DNA of 64,000 bases from Oscillospiraceae bacterium (GTDB taxonomy: Bacteria; Bacillota; Clostridia; Oscillospirales; Oscillospiraceae), in contig WRLE01000004.1 of the NCBI GenBank assembly GCA_009777775.1, positions 1-64,000 on the forward strand, written 5' to 3'. Position numbers and translations under genes: made by a program. The notes beneath the pieces were generated by a model, which searched no databases, had not been told where the DNA came from, and worked only from the letters and a program-made list of their open reading frames with translations. Of this stretch, positions 25,330 to 35,216 are shown piece after piece (the stretch's first letter is position 1; each line of letters opens with the position of its first letter).

Positions 25330-27211
25330 GATAAAAAATGCGCTACTGTGGAACATAATTAACCCTAAAATCGGCGGTGTCCTCATTAGCGGAGAAAAAG
25401 GAACTGCGAAATCAACACTTATTCGTGGTGTTCCTGCCCTCAACGAAGATATAAAAATCGTGGAACTCCCATTAAATATCACCGAAGATCGCCTAGTGGG
25501 TGCCATCGATTTGAAAACAGCATTAATGCAAGGTGCTAAAACCCTTGACCCTGGTATTTTAAAGGAAGCAGATGGAAACATCCTTTATGTGGATGAAGTA
25601 AATCTGCTCAGCGACCATATTGTCAATGCCCTTTTGGAAGTCGCCGCCAGCGGAGTAAACAAAATCGAGCGGGAAGGTATTTCCGGTACCCATGACAGCC
25701 GTTTTATACTCATTGGCAGCATGAACCAAGAGGAGGGAAAACTGCGAACTCAATTTCTCGACCGTTTCGGTCTTTACGTTGAAGTGGAGAGCGAAAAGGA
25801 TCTGATGATGCGAATCGAAATAATGGAGCGACGACTAAACTATGAGTCTGATCCCCTTGCCTTTGTCCAACAATTCGCACAAATGACAAATGAATTAAAA
25901 ACAAGGGTAGAAGCGGCAAAAAAGCAATTGGAAAAAGTTGAAGTTACTGCAAATGCCATTCGCTTGGCTGCCACTTTATCCAGTAGCGCAAATTGTGCAG
26001 GACATCGAGGAGAGATCGTTCTCATAGAAACAGCAAAAGCCATCGCCGCATTCGATGGGCGCATTATGATAAACATAGACGATATTAGAACAGCAGCTGA
26101 ATACGCCCTTGCCCATAGAGCACAACCCGAACCTCAATACCAGCAAGAGGAAGACTGGCAAGAAGAAGAGCTCGACGATACACCAGACGACATGGAGCCG
26201 CCAGAGGATATGGAACAACCAGAGGAGCAGGAACAAGAGGAGCAGGAACAAGAAGAGCCGCCTCCACAAGAAGAGCAGGAGCCAGAAACGATTGAGCCCC
26301 CAGAGTTTGACGAGACTCCACCAGAAGATCCTCCCGACTCAATTGACAGCGAAGACCCTGATGAAGACGATGTGCAAGAAGCTGGCGAACTTTTTGTTAT
26401 CCCCCGCTGGCAAGATGCCCATGTAAACAGACAAATAAACAGGGGGACTGGTAGAAGAAACCTGGTAAAATCCAATAACAAACAAGGTCGCTATGTTGGA
26501 TATAGAATGGCTGGAAAAGAGCGAATTACTGACTTGGCCTTTGATGCCACTGTAAGAGCCGCTGCTCCTTACCAATCCATTAGGGACAAGGGTTTGAGAG
26601 CAATTGCCATAGAAAGCGAAGACCTGCGGGTCAAGATTCGAGAAAAGCGAACAGGCGGGTGCATCATTTTCGTTGTGGATGCGAGTGCTTCCATGGGAGC
26701 CAATAAACGTATGCGAGAAGTGAAGGCATCAATACTGTCCCTTCTTAGCGTTTCCTATCAAAAGCGAGACAGGGTGGGCTTAATCGCTTTTCGTAAAGAT
26801 TCTGCTGAGTTGCTTTTAGGCATTACTCGCTCGGTGGACTTGGCACAAAAGAAGCTTGCTGACCTCCCCACAGGAAATAAGACTCCATTGGCAAAAGGTC
26901 TGGATTTGGCATATGAAGTTGTCATGGGTCTAAAAATGAAGGACCCAGATGCCATACCCACCATTGTCCTAGTATCCGATGGGCGAGCCAGTGGAAAAAG
27001 CAGCCCCACTGCAAACCCCTTTGACGAAGCATTGAAATCGGCTCAGCGGATTGGAAACCAAAATATAAACACCATAATCCTAGATACGGAAAACGACTTT
27101 ATACGCTTTCATCTTTGCGAGAAACTCAACGAAAAACTGCGGGGTACATTGCTGACTATGGATGACCTCAAAGCGGAGGGAATTGTAGAAGCGGTATCGC
27201 GGTTTAGATAG
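25283..27211 (+). CDS. Magnesium chelatase D-subunit-like protein (BchD/ChlD type)
   Basis: The 642-residue protein joins an AAA+ domain (1-275, Walker [10 protein letters not shown], Walker [12 protein letters not shown]), a long acidic Glu/Gln/Pro linker (about 285-370) and a von Willebrand A domain (about 455-640) with an intact MIDAS DASAS near 464, PTGNKTPLAKG and VLVSDGRAS. Unlike many D subunits, the AAA domain keeps its Walker motifs. It should bridge the I-subunit ring to CobN-like proteins. I start at the ATG at 25283, with AGGGGGAG upstream, inside the end of the radical SAM gene. Confidence 0.92.
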   Translation: MERVVFPFTAVIGQDKIKNALLWNIINPKIGGVLISGEKGTAKSTLIRGVPALNEDIKIVELPLNITEDRLVGAIDLKTALMQGAKTLDPGILKEADGNILYVDEVNLLSDHIVNALLEVAASGVNKIEREGISGTHDSRFILIGSMNQEEGKLRTQFLDRFGLYVEVESEKDLMMRIEIMERRLNYESDPLAFVQQFAQMTNELKTRVEAAKKQLEKVEVTANAIRLAATLSSSANCAGHRGEIVLIETAKAIAAFDGRIMINIDDIRTAAEYALAHRAQPEPQYQQEEDWQEEELDDTPDDMEPPEDMEQPEEQEQEEQEQEEPPPQEEQEPETIEPPEFDETPPEDPPDSIDSEDPDEDDVQEAGELFVIPRWQDAHVNRQINRGTGRRNLVKSNNKQGRYVGYRMAGKERITDLAFDATVRAAAPYQSIRDKGLRAIAIESEDLRVKIREKRTGGCIIFVVDASASMGANKRMREVKASILSLLSVSYQKRDRVGLIAFRKDSAELLLGITRSVDLAQKKLADLPTGNKTPLAKGLDLAYEVVMGLKMKDPDAIPTIVLVSDGRASGKSSPTANPFDEALKSAQRIGNQNINTIILDTENDFIRFHLCEKLNEKLRGTLLTMDDLKAEGIVEAVSRFR

Positions 27212-27223
27212 GGAGAGGAGAAA

Positions 27224-28345
27224 ATGGATATGTTACTTGAAACACTAAGCACAGGAGAGGAAGTTCACTTTTATAGGAAATCCATTGTGATTAATTTCAA
27301 TGGAAACCGGAAAGTACTCAGCACTTCTGCAGACAACGGAGGCTATCGGGAAGATATAAAGGCTGTATATAACCATGATGGTACCATCGGAGCTGGAATA
27401 GCCACAACCTTGCGAGCTCCAACCCATGCAGAACATATGGCACTTATAGCCAGTGAAATTGGACTTGACCCCACCACCACCGTTGGAATTTCAACGGCTG
27501 CACAAATGGAGAATGTTTCCATCAAATCCGAAAGCCATCAAGAAATCATCGTCACAGCCATCGTAACCGGTGGAGTCGAAACCAATGGTGGAAGGGTTGG
27601 AGACCCAGCGAGTTGGGATGAGCTGGAAAGAATCAAAAGCGCTGCTCAAGCCAATGTGGGAGGCACAATCAATATTATTGTCCATATTAATGTTGATTTA
27701 TCCCCTGGAGCATTGGCACGCACTCTGGTGACTTGCACCGAAGCTAAAACCGCCGCTCTTCAAGAGCTGATAGCACCAAGCAGATACTCCATGGGTTTGG
27801 CTACAGGTTCTGGCACCGATAGCACCATTATCGTTGCCAATGCAGACTCTGATATAACTTTGACCAACGCAGGCAAGCATAGTAAATTTGGCGAGATTAT
27901 CGGTAAAGCTGTGAAAGCCGCTGTTAAAGAAGCTTTATTCAAACAAAGCAATCTCTCGCCCGATTCCCAGCATAATGTTTTGAAACGAGTGAGTAGATTC
28001 GGTATCAATAGCGATAAAATATGGGAAAGATATGTAGAAAATGGTGGCAAGGCTCCAAGGGCGAAATTTGAAGAATTTTCAGAACCTATGCTGATTGATG
28101 GTCCCCTTGTTACTTACATCTCTTTATACTGCCATATCCTTGACCAGCTCATGTGGGACTTGATATCTGTAAATGATGCAATCATCGCGACTACCGAGTT
28201 AATGCGTCTCATGGATATGAGCTTGCCGGAATTTGAACCAATTTCTCAATTGGGAAGTGGGATTCATATCCTTGTGGGTTATCTTGAAACAGGATTATGC
28301 GAACTAATAGCCAGAAAATTTGAAAGCGATGGTGAAAAATCTTGA
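27224..28345 (+). CDS. cbiZ: CbiZ-like adenosylcobinamide amidohydrolase
   Basis: The 373-residue protein matches CbiZ at residues about 55-235: VGISTAAQMENVSIKS, then VTAIVTGGVETNGGRVGDPA, TGSGTDSTIIVANAD and NAGKHSKFGEIIGKAV are landmarks. CbiZ cleaves the aminopropanol or lower-ligand side chain from adenosylcobinamide-type corrinoids, giving adenosylcobyric acid for salvage and remodelling. About 110 extra C-terminal residues are not part of the usual domain. RBS GGAGAGGAG is close to ATG. Its presence, with two cobalamin riboswitches, argues that the cluster handles corrinoids. Confidence 0.85.
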   Translation: MDMLLETLSTGEEVHFYRKSIVINFNGNRKVLSTSADNGGYREDIKAVYNHDGTIGAGIATTLRAPTHAEHMALIASEIGLDPTTTVGISTAAQMENVSIKSESHQEIIVTAIVTGGVETNGGRVGDPASWDELERIKSAAQANVGGTINIIVHINVDLSPGALARTLVTCTEAKTAALQELIAPSRYSMGLATGSGTDSTIIVANADSDITLTNAGKHSKFGEIIGKAVKAAVKEALFKQSNLSPDSQHNVLKRVSRFGINSDKIWERYVENGGKAPRAKFEEFSEPMLIDGPLVTYISLYCHILDQLMWDLISVNDAIIATTELMRLMDMSLPEFEPISQLGSGIHILVGYLETGLCELIARKFESDGEKS

Positions 28346-29181
28346 TTTCCTACAGAAATGTATCAAAAAAATACAACGGTTTGGAAGCGGTTTCCGACTT
28401 TTCCTTGGAAATAGAAAATGGCGAGTTTTTCGGTCTTTTGGGGCCCAATGGCGCGGGTAAAACCACATTAATTCGCATGACCACGACTCTAACGCCCATT
28501 ACTCAAGGGGAAATATATGTGGATGGTGAACCCATTGATCGTGATTTAACCGCAATCAAACAAAAATTCGGTATCGTACCCCAGTATAGTACTTTGGAAA
28601 ATGACCTAACAGCTTGGGAAAACCTGGAGCTACATGGGAGGTTTTACGGTATAGCGAAAAATACCAGAAGAGAAAGAATCGAGGAACTCCTAGAGTTTAC
28701 TGAACTAACTGATAGAAGAAACGATACTGCTGGTACTTTTTCAGGAGGAATGCAGCGCAAGCTCATGATTGCTAAGTCTTTGATGCATGGCCCGCAAATC
28801 ATGCTTTTAGACGAGCCAACAGTTGGGCTTGACGCTGCTTCCCGCAGAAAAATTTGGGATCTCATGCGACGGATGAACGAAGATGGACTAACGATTTTTC
28901 TCACCACCCACTATCTTGACGAAGCCGAAGCTCTCTGCTCTAGAGTGGGGATGATTGACCTTGGCAAGCTAGTCATGTTGGGTAATCCAAGCGAAATTAT
29001 CAGTCAAACCGGAAAATTCGCTTTGGAATACTTCAAAGAAGGCACAACTCATCAGGAACTCTTTGAAGAAAAAGAACCCGCCATGGAAGCGGCGAAACTT
29101 TTACAATGTGATTTCAAAATACGGGAAACAAATTTGGAAGACGCTTTCATCCTAATCACAAATAAAGGCTTTGGAGCCTAG
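28342..29181 (+). CDS. ABC transporter ATP-binding protein (DrrA type)
   Basis: The 279-residue ATPase has GPNGAGKTT (Walker A), FSGGMQRKLMIAKSL (signature) and IMLLDEPTVGLD (Walker B), plus the C-terminal extension of daunorubicin-resistance type ATPases. It starts at a TTG overlapping the stop of the cbiZ gene, so translation should be coupled. With the following permease it forms an exporter-type ABC system, unlike the importer encoded further downstream. A role in moving a corrinoid or porphyrin product or by-product is inference. Confidence 0.88.
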   Translation: MISYRNVSKKYNGLEAVSDFSLEIENGEFFGLLGPNGAGKTTLIRMTTTLTPITQGEIYVDGEPIDRDLTAIKQKFGIVPQYSTLENDLTAWENLELHGRFYGIAKNTRRERIEELLEFTELTDRRNDTAGTFSGGMQRKLMIAKSLMHGPQIMLLDEPTVGLDAASRRKIWDLMRRMNEDGLTIFLTTHYLDEAEALCSRVGMIDLGKLVMLGNPSEIISQTGKFALEYFKEGTTHQELFEEKEPAMEAAKLLQCDFKIRETNLEDAFILITNKGFGA

Positions 29182-29198
29182 TAAGGAGTATCATTCCT

Positions 29199-29927
29199 AT
29201 GAGATTTAACGCTGTTTTATGGAAAGAATGGATAGTGTTTCGCAGAAAATGGTTATCCATAACAATGAGTGCAGTGGTGGGTCCGCTCCTTTATCTCATC
29301 GCCTTCGGCTGGGGATTGGGAAACACCGTTTCCGTTGGAGAGGTCAGTTATACTTCATTTGTAATACCAGGCATCATTGCGATGAATTCAATGTCCACCA
29401 GTTTCGGTGTCATAGCCAATGACATCAACATATCTCGGATATATGGAAAAACCTTTGAAGCCATCATGATGTCCCCCATACAGATGCGTACTTTCACCGT
29501 AGCGCGGGTCACAGGCGGTGCATTAAGGGGGCTATATACTGCCACTATTATTTTACTTGTTTCTTTCCTTTTTCACAGAGATATTACCATTGACGCATAC
29601 TTTGTCATCGTTCTTGTTTTAAATTGCTTCGTATTTTCCGCCATCGGTTTTATCGCTGGTATCCTAATAAACTCCCATGCAGATATGGCAAAGGTTACCA
29701 GCTTTGTTATAACGCCAATGTCCTTTCTTTGCGGGACTCTGTTCCCCTTGGACAGATTTCCTAAAGTTTTAGCGATTGCCTTTGAATCATTGCCCCTCAC
29801 CCAAACCGTAAAGGCTCTTCGTAGCGGGGTTTCTGACCCATCCTATTTGATGAGTCCAATGATTTTGGCAATCTATTTAATCGTTTTCATGCTCCTTGCG
29901 ATTAGGATTTGCAGGCGAGCTGAATAA
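29199..29927 (+). CDS. ABC-2 type permease (DrrB/NodJ type)
   Basis: The 242-residue membrane protein has about six hydrophobic segments and the ABC-2 hallmark region KTFEAIMMSPIQMRTFTVAR, then TPMSFLCGTLFPLDRFP near the fifth helix. RBS TAAGGAG is 10 bases before ATG and 17 bases after the ATPase gene. It is the membrane partner of that ATPase. The exported compound is not known. Confidence 0.88.
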   Translation: MRFNAVLWKEWIVFRRKWLSITMSAVVGPLLYLIAFGWGLGNTVSVGEVSYTSFVIPGIIAMNSMSTSFGVIANDINISRIYGKTFEAIMMSPIQMRTFTVARVTGGALRGLYTATIILLVSFLFHRDITIDAYFVIVLVLNCFVFSAIGFIAGILINSHADMAKVTSFVITPMSFLCGTLFPLDRFPKVLAIAFESLPLTQTVKALRSGVSDPSYLMSPMILAIYLIVFMLLAIRICRRAE

Positions 29928-29995
29928 AGATATATGACGCTAATGGAAAGCAATCTAAACCCCGCGGCACCTTCGCGGACCGACAGGAGGTAAAA

Positions 29996-32900
29996 ATGTA
30001 CAAAATCGTTTTCTTTATACAAAGCGCATCGGATGGATATTATTTTAGGCAGGCATACGAGGAACTCAAGGAAGAAATTGAATTTACAGGTTCTTTTTAC
30101 AGCACAGGCTTGATAGACAGTGACAACGATGAATTTATCAGATGTAACGAGGACATTCAAAACGCTGATTTCATCTACATGAACCTGCATAGCGGAATCC
30201 CCTATTTCAAAAGTTTTGTAAAGCTAGACTTCCTTGGAAAAATCCCTTCATACATTCATTCTGGTATGGATGGAGAAAATACAGAAATGCAAAAGCAATC
30301 TGCTCTTTCTCCAATTATTTATCAAAAACTTTTTCCATATCAGTTCGCAGGTGGACCTGAAAATAGCAAAAACTTTTTACGGATTATTTTAAATGAACTT
30401 GCCCATATCGACTGCACTATTGGCGATGTAATAATACCAAAATGGGATGGGCTTTACGGGGTTCCTGAAGCTTATGACGACGATGAATATCTCCAAATAG
30501 TTGCAAATGAAACAGAGAAGGAGCGAATTGGCATTCTTGTCCATTTTAGCTCAGTCCAAAATGCAAACACTGCACATATAGATGCGCTAATGAAAGCTAT
30601 CGAGGATCAAGGGGCTATCCCCCTTGCCATGTATTCAAATGTTGTACCCAGCGGGATTCATGGAGGTCTTCGAGAAGCACTGAATAAATATTTCCAAGTC
30701 GATGGGAAAAGCATAATAGATACATTGATAGTCACCAGTGGCTTTTCTCTGACTATCCTCTCATCACCTGGAGACGGTTCCCAAAAGGGTATGCTGCTCC
30801 CAGCAGACGATAGGGAAGAAAGCAGCATATTTGAATTTCTCGATGTGCCTGTACTTCAGGCGATGACCACCTATTTCACATATGAGCAGTGGCTCGAATC
30901 CCTTGCAGGACTTGATGCTATGGCATTGAGCTCTGCTGTGTTCCAAACTGAATTCGATGGACAAATCATTACTGTACCAATTGCCAGCACAGAAATAGTC
31001 CCCACGGATTTTGGTCCAAAAAGTGTAAGCATTCCCATCGATGACAGAATAGACAGGGTTGTAAGGCTAAGTATAAACTGGGCGAAACTTAGAAAAACAC
31101 CAATTGAGGACAAGAAGGTAGCTATAATATTCCATAATATGCCCCCCAGAATCGACCAAATAGGTAGTGCTTATGGACTCGACTCCCCTGTTTCTGTACA
31201 CAATCTATTCGAGCTTTTGAAAGCAAAGGGGCTTACTTTAGATTATGATTTTGAAAATGGTAAAGACATCATCGACGAAATCATCAACGGCGTAACAAAT
31301 GACGAACGTTTTTTGTCCGAAGCTCAGATACTAGAGCGAAGTGCAGCAGTGGTGGAGCGGGAAGATTATGCACCATGGTTTCAGGCATTATCAGAAAAAA
31401 TCCAAGATGAGCTTCGTCGTGATTGGGGAGAGCCTCCGGGCGACTACCTGACAATCGATGGAAAAATCCTGGTTCCCGGTATTATTAACGGAAACCTATT
31501 CATTGGATTGCAACCACCTCGGGCTCTCGATGAAAAAGCAGAAGAAGCATACCATTCCACCGACATCGTTTGCCCGTATCAATACATAGCTTTTTATCAT
31601 TATTTGGAACATATCTTCAAAGCCGATGTGATTGTCCATATCGGAACACATGGCACAATCGAATGGTTACCTGGGAAGGAAATCGGTTTATCAAAGGACT
31701 GCTATCCCAACATAGCCATTGGTGAAATGCCCCACTTGTATTTATACATTATCGATGTTCCTGGCGAAGGTGCCCAGGCAAAGCGCAGGACAGATGCGGT
31801 GATACTGGACTATCTCATTCCATCAATGACCGAGGGCGGTCTATATGGCAGTCTGGAACTTATCGATGATTTCATCACCCAGTATTATCACAGTAAAATC
31901 GCCGATAAAGCAAAGCTTCCGATAATCGAAGAGCAAATTTGGAATGCTTCCGTGGACAGCAATCTTCACACAGACTTAGATATGACCCAGGAACAGTTTA
32001 ATGAAGAGCCTGAAGCCTCCATCGAGAGAATCCATCTGTGGATTAGCGATTTGAAGAGCGCAAAAATAAAAGATGGCTTACATATCTTTGGGAAAGTTCC
32101 CCAAGAAGCTCGTTTGAATAATATGCTAAGGCTTTTGGTGGGTATACGTAATGGTGGTACCCCATCTCTGCGAGAGTCTCTATGCACGCTCACTGGGGAA
32201 GACCTGGAAGAGTTTTTGACAAATCCCGGAGGGCAGCATATCTCAGGGAAGACAAATGCTATGATACTAGAAGAAATCGATGATATAGGCAGAATTGTCT
32301 TTGCTACCCTGGAAGAATATGAATACTCCTTGGAAGCAGTGGAAAAAGCATTGGCTCAAATGAGTGAAGCATATCCCGAAGGCAATATCAACGACCTTAG
32401 TAAATGTCTATATTTTGCAATCAATGATGTGCTTCCTAGACTTCGCTCCACCACCGACGAGCTTCTTTACTTTGATAGAGGAGTCGATGGCAGGTTTGTA
32501 CCTCCAGGACCATCTGGAGCCCCCAGCCGAGGCAATGCGACGATACTTCCCACAGGGAGAAACTTTTATATGACAGACCCCGCAGCCATACCGGGAAGGT
32601 CAACCTGGGAAACTGGAAAAATGCTGGGCGACCAGCTCATGGAACGTTATCTGAAAGACGAAGGTCGTTATCCTGAAAGCGTTGCCATCGTCGTTTACTC
32701 TGGCGAGACTATCAAAACCAGGGGCGATGATATAGCAGAGATACTTTATCTATATGGAGTCCGTCCTGTTTGGATTCAAAATACAGAGCGAGTCATTGGT
32801 CTCGAAGTGATACCCTTGGAGGAACTGGGTAGACCCAGGATAGATGTCACCCTTAGAATCAGCGGACTCTTCCGAGACACATTCCCCAATCTCATCGAGA

Positions 32901-33799
32901 GAATCGAAGATGCAGTGAATCTTGTCGCTTCGCTGGATGAGCCCGATGAACAAAACTTTGTGAAAAAGCACATCATGGCTGACTTTAGCGAGTTCATTAC
33001 AGAAGGTATGGACAGAGAGCAAGCTTTTGAATACGCCAGCCTCAGGGTTTTCGGCTGCCCGCCTGGTACATATGGAGCTGGAATGGACATTCTTGTCAAC
33101 AGCAAAATGTGGGAAAGCCAAGACGACTTTGGCAGGATGTACATCAATTGGAGCAGCCACGCATATGGCAAAAAAATCCATGGCACGAAATTGGAAAGCA
33201 TTTTTTCAAAGCGTATGGCTATTAGCGATGTCACAATCAAAAATATTTCTTCTTATGAAGCTGATATGCTCTCCAGCGATGATTTCTATAATTATCACGG
33301 TGGTCTCATTTCCGCAGTTACTAAGGAAAGGGGCTCCGCTCCAGCTTCATACTCCACCAATGCTGGAGACCCGCGCCATGTGGTGACCAGGACAATCCAT
33401 GAAGAAACTTCAAGAATAATGCGTAGCCGCATCAACAATCCCAAGTGGATTGAAGGTCTCAAAGAGCATGGCTTCAGAGGTGCCACAGAGTTTGCAGCAA
33501 TGGTTGACATAGTTTTTGGCTGGGATGCCACTAGCAGCGTGGTGGATGATTGGATGTACGAAAGCATAGCTCAGACCTATCTTCTAGATCAAGAGTTGCA
33601 AGATTGGATAAGGGAAAACAACCCATATGCTCTCCATGCCATGAGCGCAAGGCTTCTTGAAGCGGCACACCGTGGTATGTGGGATGCAAAGGAAGAGACT
33701 CTTGAAGCTCTAAAAGAAATATATCTGCAAACAGAGGGTGACTTGGAAGACCTGAGCGAAACCAGAGCAACAAAAGGAAGTAGCCCAGAAGGGCTTTGA
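29996..33799 (+). CDS. CobN/BchH-type chelatase large subunit, paralogue 1
   Basis: The 1267-residue protein has the full length of CobN/BchH. The core motif is intact: ADVIVHIGTHGTIEWLPGKE, with His at 548 and 552, then PHLYLYIIDVPGEGAQAKRR. Upstream it has the QPPRALDEKAEEAYHSTDIV variant of the usual HDP..PPH segment, shared with paralogue 3 but not paralogue 2. The C-terminal domain contains FVPPGPSGAPSRGN, ILPTGRNFY and FGCPPGTYGAG. It should bind the tetrapyrrole and metal, driven by the I and D subunits. Dechelation, as proposed for HmuS in Bacteroides, is as possible as insertion. RBS CAGGAGGT. Confidence 0.92.
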   Translation: MYKIVFFIQSASDGYYFRQAYEELKEEIEFTGSFYSTGLIDSDNDEFIRCNEDIQNADFIYMNLHSGIPYFKSFVKLDFLGKIPSYIHSGMDGENTEMQKQSALSPIIYQKLFPYQFAGGPENSKNFLRIILNELAHIDCTIGDVIIPKWDGLYGVPEAYDDDEYLQIVANETEKERIGILVHFSSVQNANTAHIDALMKAIEDQGAIPLAMYSNVVPSGIHGGLREALNKYFQVDGKSIIDTLIVTSGFSLTILSSPGDGSQKGMLLPADDREESSIFEFLDVPVLQAMTTYFTYEQWLESLAGLDAMALSSAVFQTEFDGQIITVPIASTEIVPTDFGPKSVSIPIDDRIDRVVRLSINWAKLRKTPIEDKKVAIIFHNMPPRIDQIGSAYGLDSPVSVHNLFELLKAKGLTLDYDFENGKDIIDEIINGVTNDERFLSEAQILERSAAVVEREDYAPWFQALSEKIQDELRRDWGEPPGDYLTIDGKILVPGIINGNLFIGLQPPRALDEKAEEAYHSTDIVCPYQYIAFYHYLEHIFKADVIVHIGTHGTIEWLPGKEIGLSKDCYPNIAIGEMPHLYLYIIDVPGEGAQAKRRTDAVILDYLIPSMTEGGLYGSLELIDDFITQYYHSKIADKAKLPIIEEQIWNASVDSNLHTDLDMTQEQFNEEPEASIERIHLWISDLKSAKIKDGLHIFGKVPQEARLNNMLRLLVGIRNGGTPSLRESLCTLTGEDLEEFLTNPGGQHISGKTNAMILEEIDDIGRIVFATLEEYEYSLEAVEKALAQMSEAYPEGNINDLSKCLYFAINDVLPRLRSTTDELLYFDRGVDGRFVPPGPSGAPSRGNATILPTGRNFYMTDPAAIPGRSTWETGKMLGDQLMERYLKDEGRYPESVAIVVYSGETIKTRGDDIAEILYLYGVRPVWIQNTERVIGLEVIPLEELGRPRIDVTLRISGLFRDTFPNLIERIEDAVNLVASLDEPDEQNFVKKHIMADFSEFITEGMDREQAFEYASLRVFGCPPGTYGAGMDILVNSKMWESQDDFGRMYINWSSHAYGKKIHGTKLESIFSKRMAISDVTIKNISSYEADMLSSDDFYNYHGGLISAVTKERGSAPASYSTNAGDPRHVVTRTIHEETSRIMRSRINNPKWIEGLKEHGFRGATEFAAMVDIVFGWDATSSVVDDWMYESIAQTYLLDQELQDWIRENNPYALHAMSARLLEAAHRGMWDAKEETLEALKEIYLQTEGDLEDLSETRATKGSSPEGL

Positions 33800-33858
33800 T
33801 GAGTTAGAAATTAGTAATTAGGTTAGAAATAACAAAATATTATACAGAGGGGTTTACT

Positions 33859-35142
33859 ATGAAAAAAACTATTATTACTTTAATCGCATTGTTACTTGTA
33901 ATTTGTATTTGCATCGCAGGCTGCGATACATCATCAGGGTCGCAGAGTTCCTCCAGCCCAGATAGCTCAAACAACCAGAGCGAGATTGAGTCTGATGCCA
34001 ACGTGGAGTCTGATGCCAACGGGAACGCTAATCAAGAAGATAGCCAATCCACAGATACAGAGGTAGAGGAATCAGACATTGATGATGAGATAACTGGAAG
34101 TCAAGAGAGACGTTTTATGAAAGTTGAATATTCCACAGCATTTTCAGTGGAATATATCACCGATGATATTTTGCTTGTTACAGATGCAGAAAATCAAAAA
34201 TTCCTCTTAGTTCCCAGAGGTCAGGCTGCACCATCAGGTTATGAGGATGCGATTTTGCTTTACACTCCAGTGGAGCGGATAATCATGGCATCTAGCACAC
34301 AATTTGGAATGGTCGAGCCCTTTGACATTTGGGACAATGTGGTAGCAATTGTATCAAATCCCAGAGACTGGCCTTTCGATGAACTCAACGAAAGACTTGC
34401 TGATGGCAGGATTCTTTATGTGGGTTCTGGAATGGGAGCAAATATTAATTTTGAATTGTTACAAGAGGTCGAGCCCGATTTGACTTTTCTCTACACAGGC
34501 AATTCAGCGCAACTTGATTTAATGAATATGCTCGATGAGCTGGATTTACCATATGCAGTTGATAATGAATATATGGAACCCACCCATCAAGGTCGGATGG
34601 AATGGATAAAATTTTTAGCAGTTTTCTTTGGGAAAGCAGAGGAAGGTGTTGCATATGTGGATGAAATGTTGGCTCGCCTAGATGACATGGCAGAAAGACT
34701 CAGCACAGTGGAATATAAGCCAAAGGTAGCCTGGGGTATGCTATATAACGGTATCGTTTATGTTCCTGGTGCAGACACATATGTTGCTGGGCAAATTAGA
34801 GATGCAGGTGGAGAAAACCTTTTTGCTCATATACCCGGAGGTTCTTCCAGCCAAATTAGCATGGAGGAGTTTTATGAAGTGGTTCTCCAGGCAGACATAT
34901 GGATAAATTCCAATATGACACCAATAATGAATTATGACGAACTCTACGAAACTGCTCCAATACTCGCTGATGTTCCTGTTGTTGTGGATGGTGAAGTTTG
35001 GCAATTCGGTCCTTATTATTACACCATGACTGGCGAAGTCGATATCCAGGTCATTGAATTGGCGGCTATTTTTCATCCAGACCTTTTCCCAGAATATCAA
35101 GATACAAAAGAATTTCACCATTTCCAATTATTACCACAATAG
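33859..35142 (+). CDS. ABC importer substrate-binding lipoprotein 1 (BtuF/FecB-like)
   Basis: The 427-residue protein has a signal helix and lipobox CIAGC (Cys near 22), then a 45-residue Ser/Asn/Asp/Glu-rich linker. The body resembles class III (helical-backbone) binding proteins for cobalamin, haem and siderophores: VERIIMASSTQFGMVEPFD, then NFELLQEVEPDLTFLYTG, KPKVAWGMLYNGIVYVPG and a final LAAIFHPDLFP. It sits between two CobN genes. It is paralogous to the second lipoprotein at 41375, and both may feed the FecCD/FecE transporter. Confidence 0.88.
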   Translation: MKKTIITLIALLLVICICIAGCDTSSGSQSSSSPDSSNNQSEIESDANVESDANGNANQEDSQSTDTEVEESDIDDEITGSQERRFMKVEYSTAFSVEYITDDILLVTDAENQKFLLVPRGQAAPSGYEDAILLYTPVERIIMASSTQFGMVEPFDIWDNVVAIVSNPRDWPFDELNERLADGRILYVGSGMGANINFELLQEVEPDLTFLYTGNSAQLDLMNMLDELDLPYAVDNEYMEPTHQGRMEWIKFLAVFFGKAEEGVAYVDEMLARLDDMAERLSTVEYKPKVAWGMLYNGIVYVPGADTYVAGQIRDAGGENLFAHIPGGSSSQISMEEFYEVVLQADIWINSNMTPIMNYDELYETAPILADVPVVVDGEVWQFGPYYYTMTGEVDIQVIELAAIFHPDLFPEYQDTKEFHHFQLLPQ

Positions 35143-35216
35143 AATTAGGAATTAGGAGTTAGTGATTAGGAATTAGGGGTGGGTTTCCATGCCACCCGAA
35201 GAGTTAGGAGAAACAT

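Noticed and set aside
26134-26481. Serine-rich protein on the minus strand
   Set aside because: It is the antisense of the acidic Glu/Gln/Pro linker of the BchD-like gene; the low complexity explains the open frame.
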